From the NCBI GenBank assembly GCA_905212215.1, contig CAJMDR010000071.1, forward strand, positions 1 through 8,222: a DNA stretch of 8,222 nucleotides. The letters run 5' to 3'. Source of the DNA: an uncultured Porphyromonadaceae bacterium (GTDB lineage: Bacteria > Bacteroidota > Bacteroidia > Bacteroidales > Muribaculaceae). This document shows positions 1-6,732 of the stretch, piece by piece; position 1 is the first letter of the stretch; the number at the start of each line of letters is the position of its first letter. Position numbers and translations under genes: made by a program. Under the pieces are notes generated by a model. That model worked only from the letters and a program-made list of their open reading frames with translations. It was not told the DNA's origin and did not search any database.

Positions 1-407
1 TCGTAAATCATGTATACGTCGCGACCGCCTGCATGCTCAGAACTGTCGCGCACGGCACGTAGCTCCACCTCTGTGGAACCTGAGGGTATGCACACCACCA
101 TGCGCAGGGAGGGCGAGAACCAGCGGCGCTTGCTGCTGACCATCTTCACCAGGCCACGAATCATGTGCTCGGCGGCGTTGAAGTCGGCTATAACGCCGTC
201 AATCATAGGCCGTACGGTGCGTATCCCCGGGCTTTCCTTTCCTTCCATCTGGTGGGCTGTGGTGCCTACCGCGATGGGCTTGCCGGACTTGACATCCATG
301 GCGACTACCGAAGGCTCGTCAACCACGATTTTGTCTTTATGTATAATGATGGAGTTGGCGGTGCCAAGGTCCATCGCTATTTCCTGTGTAAATGAAAACA
401 GTCCCAT
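1..407 (-). CDS. mreB: Rod shape-determining protein MreB, N-terminal part
   Basis: This is the start of MreB, the bacterial actin homologue that forms membrane-bound filaments and directs lateral cell-wall synthesis. The first 135 residues are visible; the rest lies beyond the left edge. The protein opens MGLFSFTQEIAMDLGTANS; DLGTANS (residues 13-19) is the actin-fold phosphate-binding loop. It is followed by EPSVVAMD (31-38), VRPMIDGVIADF (65-76), the CIPSG strand-turn (106-110) and SSEHAGGRDVYMIY up to the edge, all typical of MreB. The ATG at 407 gives the usual MreB N-terminus. It is read in the same direction as purH, 194 bp downstream of the purH stop; purH followed by mreB is a familiar order in Bacteroidales, where mreC, mreD, a PBP2 gene and rodA usually come next (not visible here). 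No Shine-Dalgarno site is seen; the leader is A/T-rich. The identification is secure; the C-terminal half cannot be judged. Confidence 0.96.
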   Translation of the reverse strand, partial: MGLFSFTQEIAMDLGTANSIIIHKDKIVVDEPSVVAMDVKSGKPIAVGTTAHQMEGKESPGIRTVRPMIDGVIADFNAAEHMIRGLVKMVSSKRRWFSPSLRMVVCIPSGSTEVELRAVRDSSEHAGGRDVYMIY

Positions 408-577
408 ATTAATTGGTGTTTTTGATTAAACGGTCATCAATGCACTATAGATTGCTGTGACTGCTGACAATATAATTTGAATGTCTTTCTTTTCGTAAAC
501 AGTCAGATCAATATCGAAGCATAAAGTGCTCAGTAAAATCTGACCTGACCATTCCCATATCAGTCGAGAGGAGAGTC

Positions 578-593
578 TGAGTCGGCTGACTCA
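578..593 (-). other. Small hairpin just downstream of purH
   Basis: TGAGTC, a GGCT/AGCC loop and GACTCA form a 6-bp perfect stem with a 4-base loop, beginning 8 bases past the purH stop codon. On the minus strand there is no T-run after it, so it does not look like a full intrinsic terminator. It may be a 3'-end stabiliser, a weak attenuator before mreB, or chance. The rest of the purH-mreB gap (408-577) shows no exact TAnnTTTG box on the minus strand and no convincing small gene. Confidence 0.25.
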
Positions 594-601
594 AAAGCCA
601 C

Positions 602-2122
602 TCAATGACGGAAATGGCGGCAGGCGGTGAAAACCATCGGGATGTTTTTCTCTTCGCAGAAAGAGATTGAATCCTGGTCTCGTACTGATCCGCCGGGCTG
701 CACCACGCCTCTCACTCCAGCCTTATACGCGGTCTGTACGCAGTCGCTGAAGGGGAAGAAGGCATCGCTGGCCATAACAGCTCCATTAAGGTCTCTGCCA
801 GCCTCGCTAGCGCGTTCTATGGCATGTTTCAGAGCATCGATGCGGCTTACCTGACCCATTCCGGCACCCATCAACCTTCCTTCTTTCACAAGCACTATGG
901 CGTTGGAACGGAAGTGTTTTACAAGAGTATTGGCAAGCGCCATATCGCGCAGCATAGCCTCCGAGGGCTGTGCTGTGGTAACAACCTTGTAATCCTCTGG
1001 CAGTCCTGCAGGTATGTCGGCATCCTCCTCCAGATAGCCGTTCAGTGCACTGCGCAGGCGCAATGCAGGCAACTTAAGGGTGTGGGCGTGCAGTATGATG
1101 CGGTTCTTCTTATGACGAAGGATTTCGAGTGCTTCCTCCGTGAAACCGGGAGCCACGATTACCTCAAAGAAAATCTTGTCTATTTCGGTAGCTGTTGCGG
1201 AGTCTATCTCGCGGTTGGTGATAATCACGCCACCAAAGGCAGAAACAGGGTCACACTCCAAAGCGGCTTTCCAGGTGTCGGTGAGATTCTCGCCACAGGC
1301 AAGTCCACAAGGATTGTTGTGCTTGAGGATAGCCACGGTAGTCTCGTTAAAGTCGCTTATCAACGACAGTGCGGCGTCAATGTCAAGGATGTTGTTGTAG
1401 CTGATTTCCTTTCCATGCAGCTGTGTAAACATCTTGTTGAACTCGCCGAAGAAACGTCCCTGTTGATGAGGGTTCTCACCGTAACGCAGATGACGGCAAC
1501 CGTCGGCTGTGAGGCGTAAAGCTGTTGGCGACGGGGCATCGAACCAGTTGAAGATAGCCGAGTCATAGGCGGAAGAAACGCCGAAAGCTCTTTTTGCCAG
1601 CTCCCGCCTTTCGGCAAGAGTGGTGGAGGCGTCGTTGCGTTTCAGAATGGCTTCAAGAAGCGGATATTCCGCTTTAGAGGCCACGATAGCTACATCGTTG
1701 TAGTTCTTTGCAGCAGCACGGATTAGCGTGATGCCGCCTATGTCGATTTTCTCTATGATGTCAGCTTCAGGAGCTCCGTCGGCTACTGTCTGGCTGAAAG
1801 GATACAGGTCTACGATGACAAGGTCTATTTCCGGAATGGAATACTTTTCGGCCTGTTCCGCATCGCCGGTATTGTCGCGGCGTTGCAGAATGCCACCCAT
1901 CACCGAAGGATGCAAAGTCTTTACTCTGCCTCCTAAAATGGAGGGGTAACCGGTAACAGACTCTACGGTAGTGCAGTCGTACCCGAGGCTTTTGATGAAC
2001 TCATGCGTGCCTCCGGTGGAAAGAAGTTCCACATTATTAGCGGCAAGCATGTCTATTATGTTTTTCAGCCCGTCTTTATGATAGACGGAGATTAAAGCTC
2101 TTTTGATTTTCTTTATCTCCAC
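602..2122 (-). CDS. purH: Bifunctional AICAR transformylase / IMP cyclohydrolase PurH
   Basis: PurH carries out the last two steps of purine synthesis in the cytosol: formylation of AICAR with 10-formyltetrahydrofolate, then ring closure to IMP. The 506 residues match the usual length of about 500-530. The N-terminal MGS-like cyclohydrolase domain (about 1-195) contains LLSTGGT (33-39) and GRVKTLHP (65-72). The transformylase domain follows with LRYGENPHQQ (212-221), the catalytic Lys-His of KHNNPCG (267-273), DPVSAFGG (291-298), RSNAIVL (405-411), GMGQVSR (421-427), ASDAFFPF (451-458) and QPGGSVRD (475-482). It ends in RHFRH, as in the E. coli enzyme. The start is GTG at 2122; no ATG is available near it, and the next Met (residue 25) lies inside the first domain. 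A TAACTTTG promoter box ends 22 bases before the GTG. It is divergent from the exonuclease gene and lies upstream of mreB. No frameshift or missing key residue is seen. Confidence 0.98.
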   Translation of the reverse strand: MEIKKIKRALISVYHKDGLKNIIDMLAANNVELLSTGGTHEFIKSLGYDCTTVESVTGYPSILGGRVKTLHPSVMGGILQRRDNTGDAEQAEKYSIPEIDLVIVDLYPFSQTVADGAPEADIIEKIDIGGITLIRAAAKNYNDVAIVASKAEYPLLEAILKRNDASTTLAERRELAKRAFGVSSAYDSAIFNWFDAPSPTALRLTADGCRHLRYGENPHQQGRFFGEFNKMFTQLHGKEISYNNILDIDAALSLISDFNETTVAILKHNNPCGLACGENLTDTWKAALECDPVSAFGGVIITNREIDSATATEIDKIFFEVIVAPGFTEEALEILRHKKNRIILHAHTLKLPALRLRSALNGYLEEDADIPAGLPEDYKVVTTAQPSEAMLRDMALANTLVKHFRSNAIVLVKEGRLMGAGMGQVSRIDALKHAIERASEAGRDLNGAVMASDAFFPFSDCVQTAYKAGVRGVVQPGGSVRDQDSISFCEEKNIPMVFTACRHFRH

Positions 2123-2144
2123 TGTTTCTCTCTGAAATTTTTCG

Positions 2145-2152
2145 CAAAGTTA
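2145..2152 (-). promoter_or_regulatory. Bacteroidetes -7 promoter box for purH
   Basis: On the minus strand TAACTTTG is an exact match to the Bacteroidetes -7 consensus TAnnTTTG. It ends 22 bases before the purH GTG, which predicts a short leader of roughly 15-18 bases. No TTTG -33 element is seen at the expected distance of about 19-21 bases, so the match rests on the -7 box and its position. Confidence 0.6.
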
Positions 2153-2250
2153 AGGAAAAACTCTTAACTATCCACTACTTGACTCAAAAAAATTGAGGTG
2201 TGAGATAAGTTTTTTCTCGGCAGGATAGTGCATATACCAAATATTATATT

Positions 2251-2258
2251 TATCTTTG
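2251..2258 (+). promoter_or_regulatory. Bacteroidetes -7 promoter box for the exonuclease gene
   Basis: TATCTTTG matches TAnnTTTG exactly and lies 31 bases before the ATG at 2290. AAAGGAG (2266-2272) follows it but sits 17 bases from that ATG, farther than a normal Shine-Dalgarno site. No clear -33 TTTG is present. Together with the purH box on the other strand it makes 2123-2289 a divergent promoter region; nothing else is recognised there beyond a weak CTCAA/TTGAG palindrome (2183-2197). Confidence 0.55.
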
Positions 2259-2289
2259 CATCATTAAAGGAGAAAAACACACAGCAGTA

Positions 2290-2952
2290 ATGAGCACCAT
2301 GGAGGAACAGGACTACTATCTGTCCATCAACAAAGAGGAGCTTGCCCAGTTGCCGCAGGCCCACTTCAGCGGCAAGATAGTGGTTATAGACAAGGCGGGC
2401 GCCGTGATGCCGGCAGTGAAAAAACTGCGGGAATGGCCTGTCATAGGCTTCGATACGGAGACTCGGCCGAGCTTCAAGAGAGGGCGCACCAACACCGTCG
2501 CCCTGCTCCAGTTGTCGTGTGACAATACCTGCTATCTCTTCCGGCTCAATGACATAGGATTTACTCCAGAACTGCGTGCGCTCCTGGAGGATGAGTCCAT
2601 AGTTAAGGTCGGAGCTTCCGTTCATGATGATTTCCTCAACCTCAACAAACTGGCGGAATTCAAGCCCAAGGCCTTTGTGGATGTGCAGCAATATGTGAAG
2701 GAGTTCCGTATAGCCGACAACTCGCTGGCACGCATCTACGGTATCATGTTCGGCGAGCGTATCTCAAAAAACCAGCGTCTCACAAACTGGGAACAGCCGT
2801 CGCTTACAAGTAGCCAGCAGGAATATGCGGCCCTTGATGCCTTTGCCTGCACAAGAATATATTATTGTCTGCAAGAAGGCTGTTTCAATCCGGACCAGTC
2901 GCAATACAAGAAATATCCGGAAATGGAAGAGGATACGCAAACAGCTGAATAA
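2290..2952 (+). CDS. DEDDy-type 3'-5' exonuclease domain protein
   Basis: A single-domain 3'-5' exonuclease of the RNase D / WRN-exonuclease group within the DnaQ-like superfamily, 220 residues. These enzymes remove nucleotides from 3' ends with two metal ions held by four acidic residues. All three motifs are visible: ExoI as GFDTET (53-58, D55 and E57), ExoII as VGASVHDDFLNL (107-118, acid D113 or D114), and ExoIII as YAALD (179-183), whose Tyr makes it DEDDy. NWEQP just before ExoIII (166-170) is often seen in this family. There is no HRDC or polymerase domain, so it is neither a full RNase D nor DNA polymerase I. The tail after residue 205 is charged and probably disordered. The ATG at 2290 is used; Met4 at 2299 is an alternative. 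It is likely monocistronic: it has its own promoter box and runs into a hairpin shared with nadC. Whether the natural substrate is RNA or DNA cannot be told from sequence. Confidence 0.9.
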   Translation: MSTMEEQDYYLSINKEELAQLPQAHFSGKIVVIDKAGAVMPAVKKLREWPVIGFDTETRPSFKRGRTNTVALLQLSCDNTCYLFRLNDIGFTPELRALLEDESIVKVGASVHDDFLNLNKLAEFKPKAFVDVQQYVKEFRIADNSLARIYGIMFGERISKNQRLTNWEQPSLTSSQQEYAALDAFACTRIYYCLQEGCFNPDQSQYKKYPEMEEDTQTAE

Positions 2953-2969
2953 GAAGATATTACTACAAA

Positions 2970-3014
2970 AAACAAGAGAATGTGCCGCAATATGAACGGC
3001 ATATTCTCTTGTTT
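2970..3014. terminator. Bidirectional intrinsic terminator between the exonuclease gene and nadC
   Basis: An inverted repeat of about 18 bp (left arm 2970-2987, right arm 2997-3014) with a 9-base loop. All pairs are Watson-Crick except one G-T pair near the loop. The two convergent genes stop 17 bases to its left and 20 bases to its right. Read on the minus strand, the stem runs out into TTGTTTTTTG, a good U-tract for stopping nadC transcription. On the plus strand the run-out is the weaker TTGTTTATATG, so stopping of the exonuclease transcript may rely more on the stem itself. Confidence 0.85.
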
Positions 3015-3034
3015 ATATGTGGAGGTATTCTGTT

Positions 3035-3895
3035 TCAGGCTTTCGGCACTATTGCCTTGAAGCTAAGGTCAAGACCTTTTACTGAATGGGTCAGGGCACC
3101 TACAGAGATGAAATCCACTCCGGCAAGGCCATAAGCACGCAGATTCTGAAGGGTGATGCCTCCTGAGGATTCTGTTTCAACCTTGTGGTTGACAATGCGT
3201 ACGGCTTCGGCGGTGTCTTCGGGAGTAAAATTGTCGAACATGATACGGTCTACACCTCCATGCGCCAAAGCACGGCGAATGTCATTGAAAGAGCGGGTCT
3301 CTACTTCCACCTTAAGGTTGAGGCCATTAGTTTCCATATACTCGTGGGCACGGTCTATGGCTTTCTCAAGTCCGCCAGCAAAATCAATATGGTTGTCCTT
3401 GATTAGAATCATGTCGTGAAGGCCCATACGATGGTTTGCGCCACCACCAGTTGCCACAGCTTCCTTTTCAAGAATACGCATTCCCGGTGTAGTCTTGCGG
3501 GTATCGAGCACTTTCGCGCCCGTGCCTTCAAGTTCCTTCTGATACTTGGCTGTAAGGGTGGCGATGCCGCTCATTCGCTGCATGATATTGAGCATAAGCC
3601 TTTCCGCCGTCAGCAGGGAGCGCTGCGGACCGCGGGCTATGAACGCCACATCGCCGGGATTCACCTCGGCGCCATCGTCAAGAAACTGTTCCACCTCAAT
3701 TGTAGGGTCAAGACGTTTCAGTACTGCTATTCCGCGTTTCACGCCGGCAAGCACACCTTTCTCCTTGACAAGGAGTCTGGCTTCGCCTTTGGCTTCTGCA
3801 GGGATAGTGGAGAGGGTAGTATGGTCGCCATTGCCTATGTCCTCGGCGAAAGCAAGGTCGAGGAGGGCTTCAAACAGTTGGGTATCTGACATCAT
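3035..3895 (-). CDS. nadC: Nicotinate-nucleotide pyrophosphorylase (carboxylating), NadC
   Basis: NadC (quinolinate phosphoribosyltransferase) joins quinolinate with PRPP to give nicotinate mononucleotide, CO2 and pyrophosphate, the third step of de novo NAD synthesis in the cytosol. The 286 residues are the usual length. After an N-terminal alpha/beta part come the catalytic-barrel motifs: DTRKTTPG (131-138), GGGANHRMGLHD (150-161), KDNHI (166-170), VEVET (196-200), MFDN (219-222), ESSGGI (242-247) and SVGALTHSVKGLDLSF (265-280). The basic residues of DTRK, HRMG and KDNH and the acids of VEVET and MFDN are the expected ligands for quinolinate and PRPP. Two adjacent ATGs (3895 and 3892) can start it; I use the first. 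It lies 49 bp after rlmH on the same strand and may be read both with it and from its own TACTTTTG box. nadA and nadB, often neighbours of nadC, are not in the window. Confidence 0.97.
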   Translation of the reverse strand: MMSDTQLFEALLDLAFAEDIGNGDHTTLSTIPAEAKGEARLLVKEKGVLAGVKRGIAVLKRLDPTIEVEQFLDDGAEVNPGDVAFIARGPQRSLLTAERLMLNIMQRMSGIATLTAKYQKELEGTGAKVLDTRKTTPGMRILEKEAVATGGGANHRMGLHDMILIKDNHIDFAGGLEKAIDRAHEYMETNGLNLKVEVETRSFNDIRRALAHGGVDRIMFDNFTPEDTAEAVRIVNHKVETESSGGITLQNLRAYGLAGVDFISVGALTHSVKGLDLSFKAIVPKA

Positions 3896-3910
3896 ATTTC
3901 AAATTTTGCA

Positions 3911-3918
3911 CAAAAGTA
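3911..3918 (-). promoter_or_regulatory. Possible internal promoter box before nadC
   Basis: On the minus strand TACTTTTG fits TAnnTTTG and ends 15 bases before the first nadC ATG, within the 49-bp rlmH-nadC gap. If used it would leave a leader of about 10 bases. There is no matching -33 TTTG, and the surrounding A/T-rich stretch raises the odds of a chance match. Confidence 0.4.
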
Positions 3919-3944
3919 ATAAAAAATCCCCATTGGAGAGGGAA

Positions 3945-4418
3945 TCAGGCGTGGTGGTAGGGTTGGCCGCGCAGGATTGTAAAGGCTCGGTAAATCTGTT
4001 CTGCGAGGAATAGCCGGACCATTTCGTGGTTGAAGGTCATGTGTGAAAGGGAGAGCATTTCGTCTGCCCTGTCATAGACAGCCTTCGAAAACCCATAAGG
4101 GCCACCTATTGCCAGAATAAGGCGTTTGCGGCCTGTGGCGAACTTCTTGTCCAGCCATGCGGCAAACTCAGTCGAGGTGCGTTCCCGTCCTCTCTCGTCA
4201 AGCAATACAACATAGTCCGAAGGCTGGATATAATCGAGCATCAGTTTTCCTTCTCGCTGTTTCTGCTCAGCTTCTGGCATTGACTTGCCGCGACGGGCAT
4301 CGGGGAGTTCTACCAGTCGGCAGGGAGCATAATGTACAAGTCGCTTGAGGTATTGTTCTATGCCTTGCCGGAGATATCCTTCTGATGTTCGGCCTATTAC
4401 AAGTATTTCAATATCCAT
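3945..4418 (-). CDS. rlmH: 23S rRNA pseudouridine-1915 N3-methyltransferase RlmH
   Basis: RlmH is a small SPOUT-class methyltransferase that uses S-adenosylmethionine to methylate pseudouridine 1915 in helix 69 of 23S rRNA, acting on assembled 70S ribosomes. The 157 residues match the family length (E. coli 155). The N-terminus MDIEILVIGR leads into the Rossmann-like part. VVLLDERG (70-77) and LAIGGPYG (102-109) belong to the trefoil-knot cofactor pocket, and SLSHMTFNHEMVR (123-135), EQIYRA (140-145) and the C-terminal PYHHA (153-157) complete the usual signature; E. coli ends PYHRE. The ATG at 4416-4418 gives the standard N-terminus. It lies 37 bp after the DUF4491 gene and 49 bp before nadC, all on the minus strand. 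No oddity is seen. Confidence 0.97.
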   Translation of the reverse strand: MDIEILVIGRTSEGYLRQGIEQYLKRLVHYAPCRLVELPDARRGKSMPEAEQKQREGKLMLDYIQPSDYVVLLDERGRERTSTEFAAWLDKKFATGRKRLILAIGGPYGFSKAVYDRADEMLSLSHMTFNHEMVRLFLAEQIYRAFTILRGQPYHHA

Positions 4419-4455
4419 CTGCTAAAATGTTGAGGAGTAATTGCAGAAACTATGT

Positions 4456-4761
4456 TCATTGTTGTTTCCTGCGTGCAGGATACCAACCCTTGCGTACTCG
4501 CTCTCGTTGCTGGCGAACTTCAAGGATAGACCAGAAGCATGAGCATGAGGTCACTCCTAAAAGAGACTGCCAGAAAGCATCTTTTACCGAGACACAGGCT
4601 ATGGCGGCTATGATTCCTCCAATTAGGAAGAACCAGTTGGCTTTCTGTCCTAAATAATATTCGCCCTTAATCACAAGGGGATGGAAAATTCCTATTATCA
4701 GGAAAGTGCATATTCCTATGGCTATTCCCAGCATGTTGTGCGAGGCAAGAAACTCCGACAT
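4456..4761 (-). CDS. DUF4491 family small membrane protein
   Basis: An uncharacterised inner-membrane protein of 101 residues that I recognise as the DUF4491 family, found largely in Bacteroidales. Three hydrophobic helices are predicted at about 9-26, 42-58 and 62-80. Family-type features are FHPLVIKGEYY (26-36) after the first helix, FWSILE (76-81) in the third, and KGWYP (91-95) in a basic tail. The basic C-terminus suggests that this end lies in the cytosol, with the N-terminus outside. Its ATG is 21 bp after the aguB stop and it precedes rlmH by 37 bp, so it is probably cotranscribed with both. No catalytic residues are evident; the function is unknown and the neighbours do not reveal it. 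Confidence 0.85.
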   Translation of the reverse strand: MSEFLASHNMLGIAIGICTFLIIGIFHPLVIKGEYYLGQKANWFFLIGGIIAAIACVSVKDAFWQSLLGVTSCSCFWSILEVRQQRERVRKGWYPARRKQQ

Positions 4762-4782
4762 GATTGGCTTGATAGTTTTTTG

Positions 4783-5673
4783 TCAATTGTTGAAACGGTT
4801 GAGGATGGGAGCGTATGCATCGATTCTTCTGTCGCGCAGGAAAGGCCACCAGCGTCTAACCTGTTCCGAGCGGTCAAGGTCTATGTCGACCAAAGGTGAT
4901 TCCGGCTCCATTCCGGCACGGTACAACAGTTCCCCCGGTGGCCCTGCCACAAAACTGTTTCCCCAGAAAGAGATTCCGCCAGTGGCACCGGAAGAATCCG
5001 GTTCAAAACCGCATCGGTTAACGGTGATTACAGGAAGTCCGTTGGCCACGGCATGTCCGCGTTGAACTGTTACCCATGCTTCCAGTTGTCTTTGTTGCTC
5101 TTCAGCGGTATCGGAACTTTCAAAACCAATGGCCGTGGGATAGATAAGGACATCGGCTCCGGCGAGGGTCATCAGCCGGGCTGCTTCCGGATACCACTGG
5201 TCCCAGCACACCATCACTCCGAGTTTGCCTATGGAAGTTTCTATAGGCTTGAAACCGAGGTCGCCGGGAGTAAAATAGAATTTCTCGTAATAAGCGGGGT
5301 CATCGGGGATGTGCATCTTGCGGTATATGCCGCACAGAGAGCCGTCAGAATCATGCACCACGGCGGTATTGTGGTATAATCCGGGGGCACGTCGTTCAAA
5401 ATGAGAACTCACAATAACCGCACTTGTGCTGGCTGCCAACTGAGAATAAAAGTCTGTGGCATGTCCCGGAACAGGCTGTGCCAGATCGAAAGTGTCGACA
5501 TCTTCCGTCTGACAGAAATAAGAAGAGTCGTGCAGTTCGCTGAGCACAATCAGCTGGGCGCCGAGAGCCGCCAGTTCATGGGCTTCCTGACTTATGGCTG
5601 TTCTGTTGGCTGCGACAGACGGAAGGTTGGCACGTTGCACAAGTCCTACCTTTATGATTGATTCTGGATTCAC
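4783..5673 (-). CDS. aguB: N-carbamoylputrescine amidase (nitrilase family)
   Basis: A carbon-nitrogen hydrolase that removes the carbamoyl group from N-carbamoylputrescine, giving putrescine, CO2 and ammonia. The 296 residues match known AguB enzymes. The nitrilase triad is visible: Glu46 in LSELHDSSYF (44-53), Lys119 in YRKMHIPDDP (117-126) and Cys156 in GVMVCWDQWYPEAARL (152-167). Two AguB-type stretches support the substrate over other nitrilase members: AYYEKFYFTPGD (127-138) and WWPFLRDRRIDAY (275-287) near the C-terminus. The gene starts with GTG at 5673: an in-frame TAA lies 12 bases upstream, no ATG lies between, and the next internal Met is residue 120. It begins 18 bp after the agmatine deiminase stop, which supplies its substrate, so the pair forms a two-step agmatine-to-putrescine path. 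No Shine-Dalgarno site is seen; ACGAAAAA precedes the start. Confidence 0.95.
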   Translation of the reverse strand: MNPESIIKVGLVQRANLPSVAANRTAISQEAHELAALGAQLIVLSELHDSSYFCQTEDVDTFDLAQPVPGHATDFYSQLAASTSAVIVSSHFERRAPGLYHNTAVVHDSDGSLCGIYRKMHIPDDPAYYEKFYFTPGDLGFKPIETSIGKLGVMVCWDQWYPEAARLMTLAGADVLIYPTAIGFESSDTAEEQQRQLEAWVTVQRGHAVANGLPVITVNRCGFEPDSSGATGGISFWGNSFVAGPPGELLYRAGMEPESPLVDIDLDRSEQVRRWWPFLRDRRIDAYAPILNRFNN

Positions 5674-5691
5674 TTTTTCGTAAGGTTATGG

Positions 5692-6732
5692 TTAAAGATT
5701 CAGTAAAGAAAGAGGAATCTGCATGGTTGCGCAATGCAGCGACCCATGCTGATGAAGATATGTCCGGCAGTCAACTCCTACGATTGTATGTCCGGGGAAA
5801 ACAGATTTAAGAATCTGAGCCGCGAGGATGTCATTTTCATGCTGTGAGTAGGTAGGCATGAAAATATGGTCGGGTGTGACAAGATAGTTTGCATAGGTTG
5901 CCGGCAATCTCATACCATCTTCGTCATATACAGGAGAGGGTAGAGGCAACTCCACCAGATTGAAAAGCTCGCCATGCATTGTTCTGAAAGCTTTCAACTG
6001 GTCTGCCATCATTTTCAGCTCTTGGTCCTGCCAGTCGCCGGAGTTGGAAGAGCCAGTGTAAACTATGGTGTCATGCGGTGCCATACGTGCCAATGTGTCG
6101 ATATGGCTGTCGGTATCATCTCCTTCAAGAGCACCGTAGTCGAGCCAAAGCACATGTTCAATTCCCAAATAGAGTCGCATAGCCTCGTTCACCTCCTGTT
6201 TTGAGAGGCCACCGTTCCTGTTTGGCGAGCACAGGCAACGCGAAGTAGTTAGCAAAGTTCCTTTGCCATCTGTCTCTACCGAGCCACCCTCCAGAATATA
6301 TTTCCGGCAGTTGCGGATATATTCTTCAGGGAATATGTTTTGTTCTGAAAGTTGCAGATTTACGAGATTGTCTTTGTTGGCTGCGAATTTCAGTCCCCAT
6401 GCGTTAAACCCGAAATCAAGCATCCGTTCTTTGTTTCCGTCGGATACGGACAAAGGGCCATAATCTCGTGTCCATGTATCGTTGTACTCTGCAGAGACAA
6501 TCTTCAGGAGGGGATGTGGATGAATTTCTATATTCTCTTCGTTGTTACACAACAGAATAACCTGTTGTCCATGTGCAAGTAAAGCGTGCACGAGGTCGCG
6601 GCACTGCTGCTTTGCCTTGTCGAGTATGTATGCCCAGTCTGTTAGGGCGGAAGGCATGGTCACTAAAATGGCACACTCTTTCTCCCACTCGGCCATGAGG
6701 TGGTAACGTCCGCGAGGCTTATAGGTCTTCAT
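5692..6732 (-). CDS. aguA: Agmatine deiminase
   Basis: A guanidino-modifying enzyme that deiminates agmatine to N-carbamoylputrescine and ammonia. Starting at 6732 gives 346 residues (MKTYKPRGRYHLMAEW), close to the family length; an upstream in-frame ATG at 6753 would add 7 residues (MYSTAST) that look less like family N-termini and would enlarge the overlap with the preceding gene. Counting from 6753, the motifs are AEWEKECAILVTMP (21-34), NDTWTRDYGP (91-100), ILEGGSVETDG (153-163), PNRN (177-180), GDDTDSHIDTLAR (211-223) and HGSLHCATMQIP (336-347). Cys341 is the expected nucleophile and His217 the partner histidine, with acids in RDYGP and the EGG segment. The gene overlaps the end of the small upstream gene by 14 bp and is followed by aguB after 18 bp, which supports agmatine rather than peptidyl-arginine as substrate. 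Arginine decarboxylase, which would make the agmatine, is not in the window. Confidence 0.95.
   Translation of the reverse strand: MKTYKPRGRYHLMAEWEKECAILVTMPSALTDWAYILDKAKQQCRDLVHALLAHGQQVILLCNNEENIEIHPHPLLKIVSAEYNDTWTRDYGPLSVSDGNKERMLDFGFNAWGLKFAANKDNLVNLQLSEQNIFPEEYIRNCRKYILEGGSVETDGKGTLLTTSRCLCSPNRNGGLSKQEVNEAMRLYLGIEHVLWLDYGALEGDDTDSHIDTLARMAPHDTIVYTGSSNSGDWQDQELKMMADQLKAFRTMHGELFNLVELPLPSPVYDEDGMRLPATYANYLVTPDHIFMPTYSQHENDILAAQILKSVFPGHTIVGVDCRTYLHQHGSLHCATMQIPLSLLNL

Noticed and set aside
824..1519. Plus-strand open frame of 231 codons inside purH
   Set aside because: It lies antisense to a fully motif-supported purH, has no recognisable domain, and several other such frames occur there; it is a by-product of codon use.
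587..2189. The 10-bp word TGACTCAAAA on both sides of purH (587-596 and 2180-2189)
   Set aside because: Many 10-bp repeats are expected by chance in 8 kb, there is no duplication of longer flanks, and no mobile-element gene lies between them.
2183..2197. CTCAA-AAAAA-TTGAG palindrome in the purH/exonuclease spacer
   Set aside because: A 5-bp stem in A/T-rich DNA is too weak to call an operator or terminator.
2164..2691. Minus-strand open frame of 175 codons across the exonuclease gene and its promoter
   Set aside because: It is antisense to the DEDDy motifs, includes the divergent promoter spacer, and its protein resembles no family I know.
3416..4013. Plus-strand open frames opposite nadC and the rlmH end
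   Set aside because: nadC and rlmH carry complete family signatures in the other direction; these frames show no domain.
5053..5661. Plus-strand open frames opposite aguB
   Set aside because: They are shadows of a gene with an intact Glu-Lys-Cys triad.
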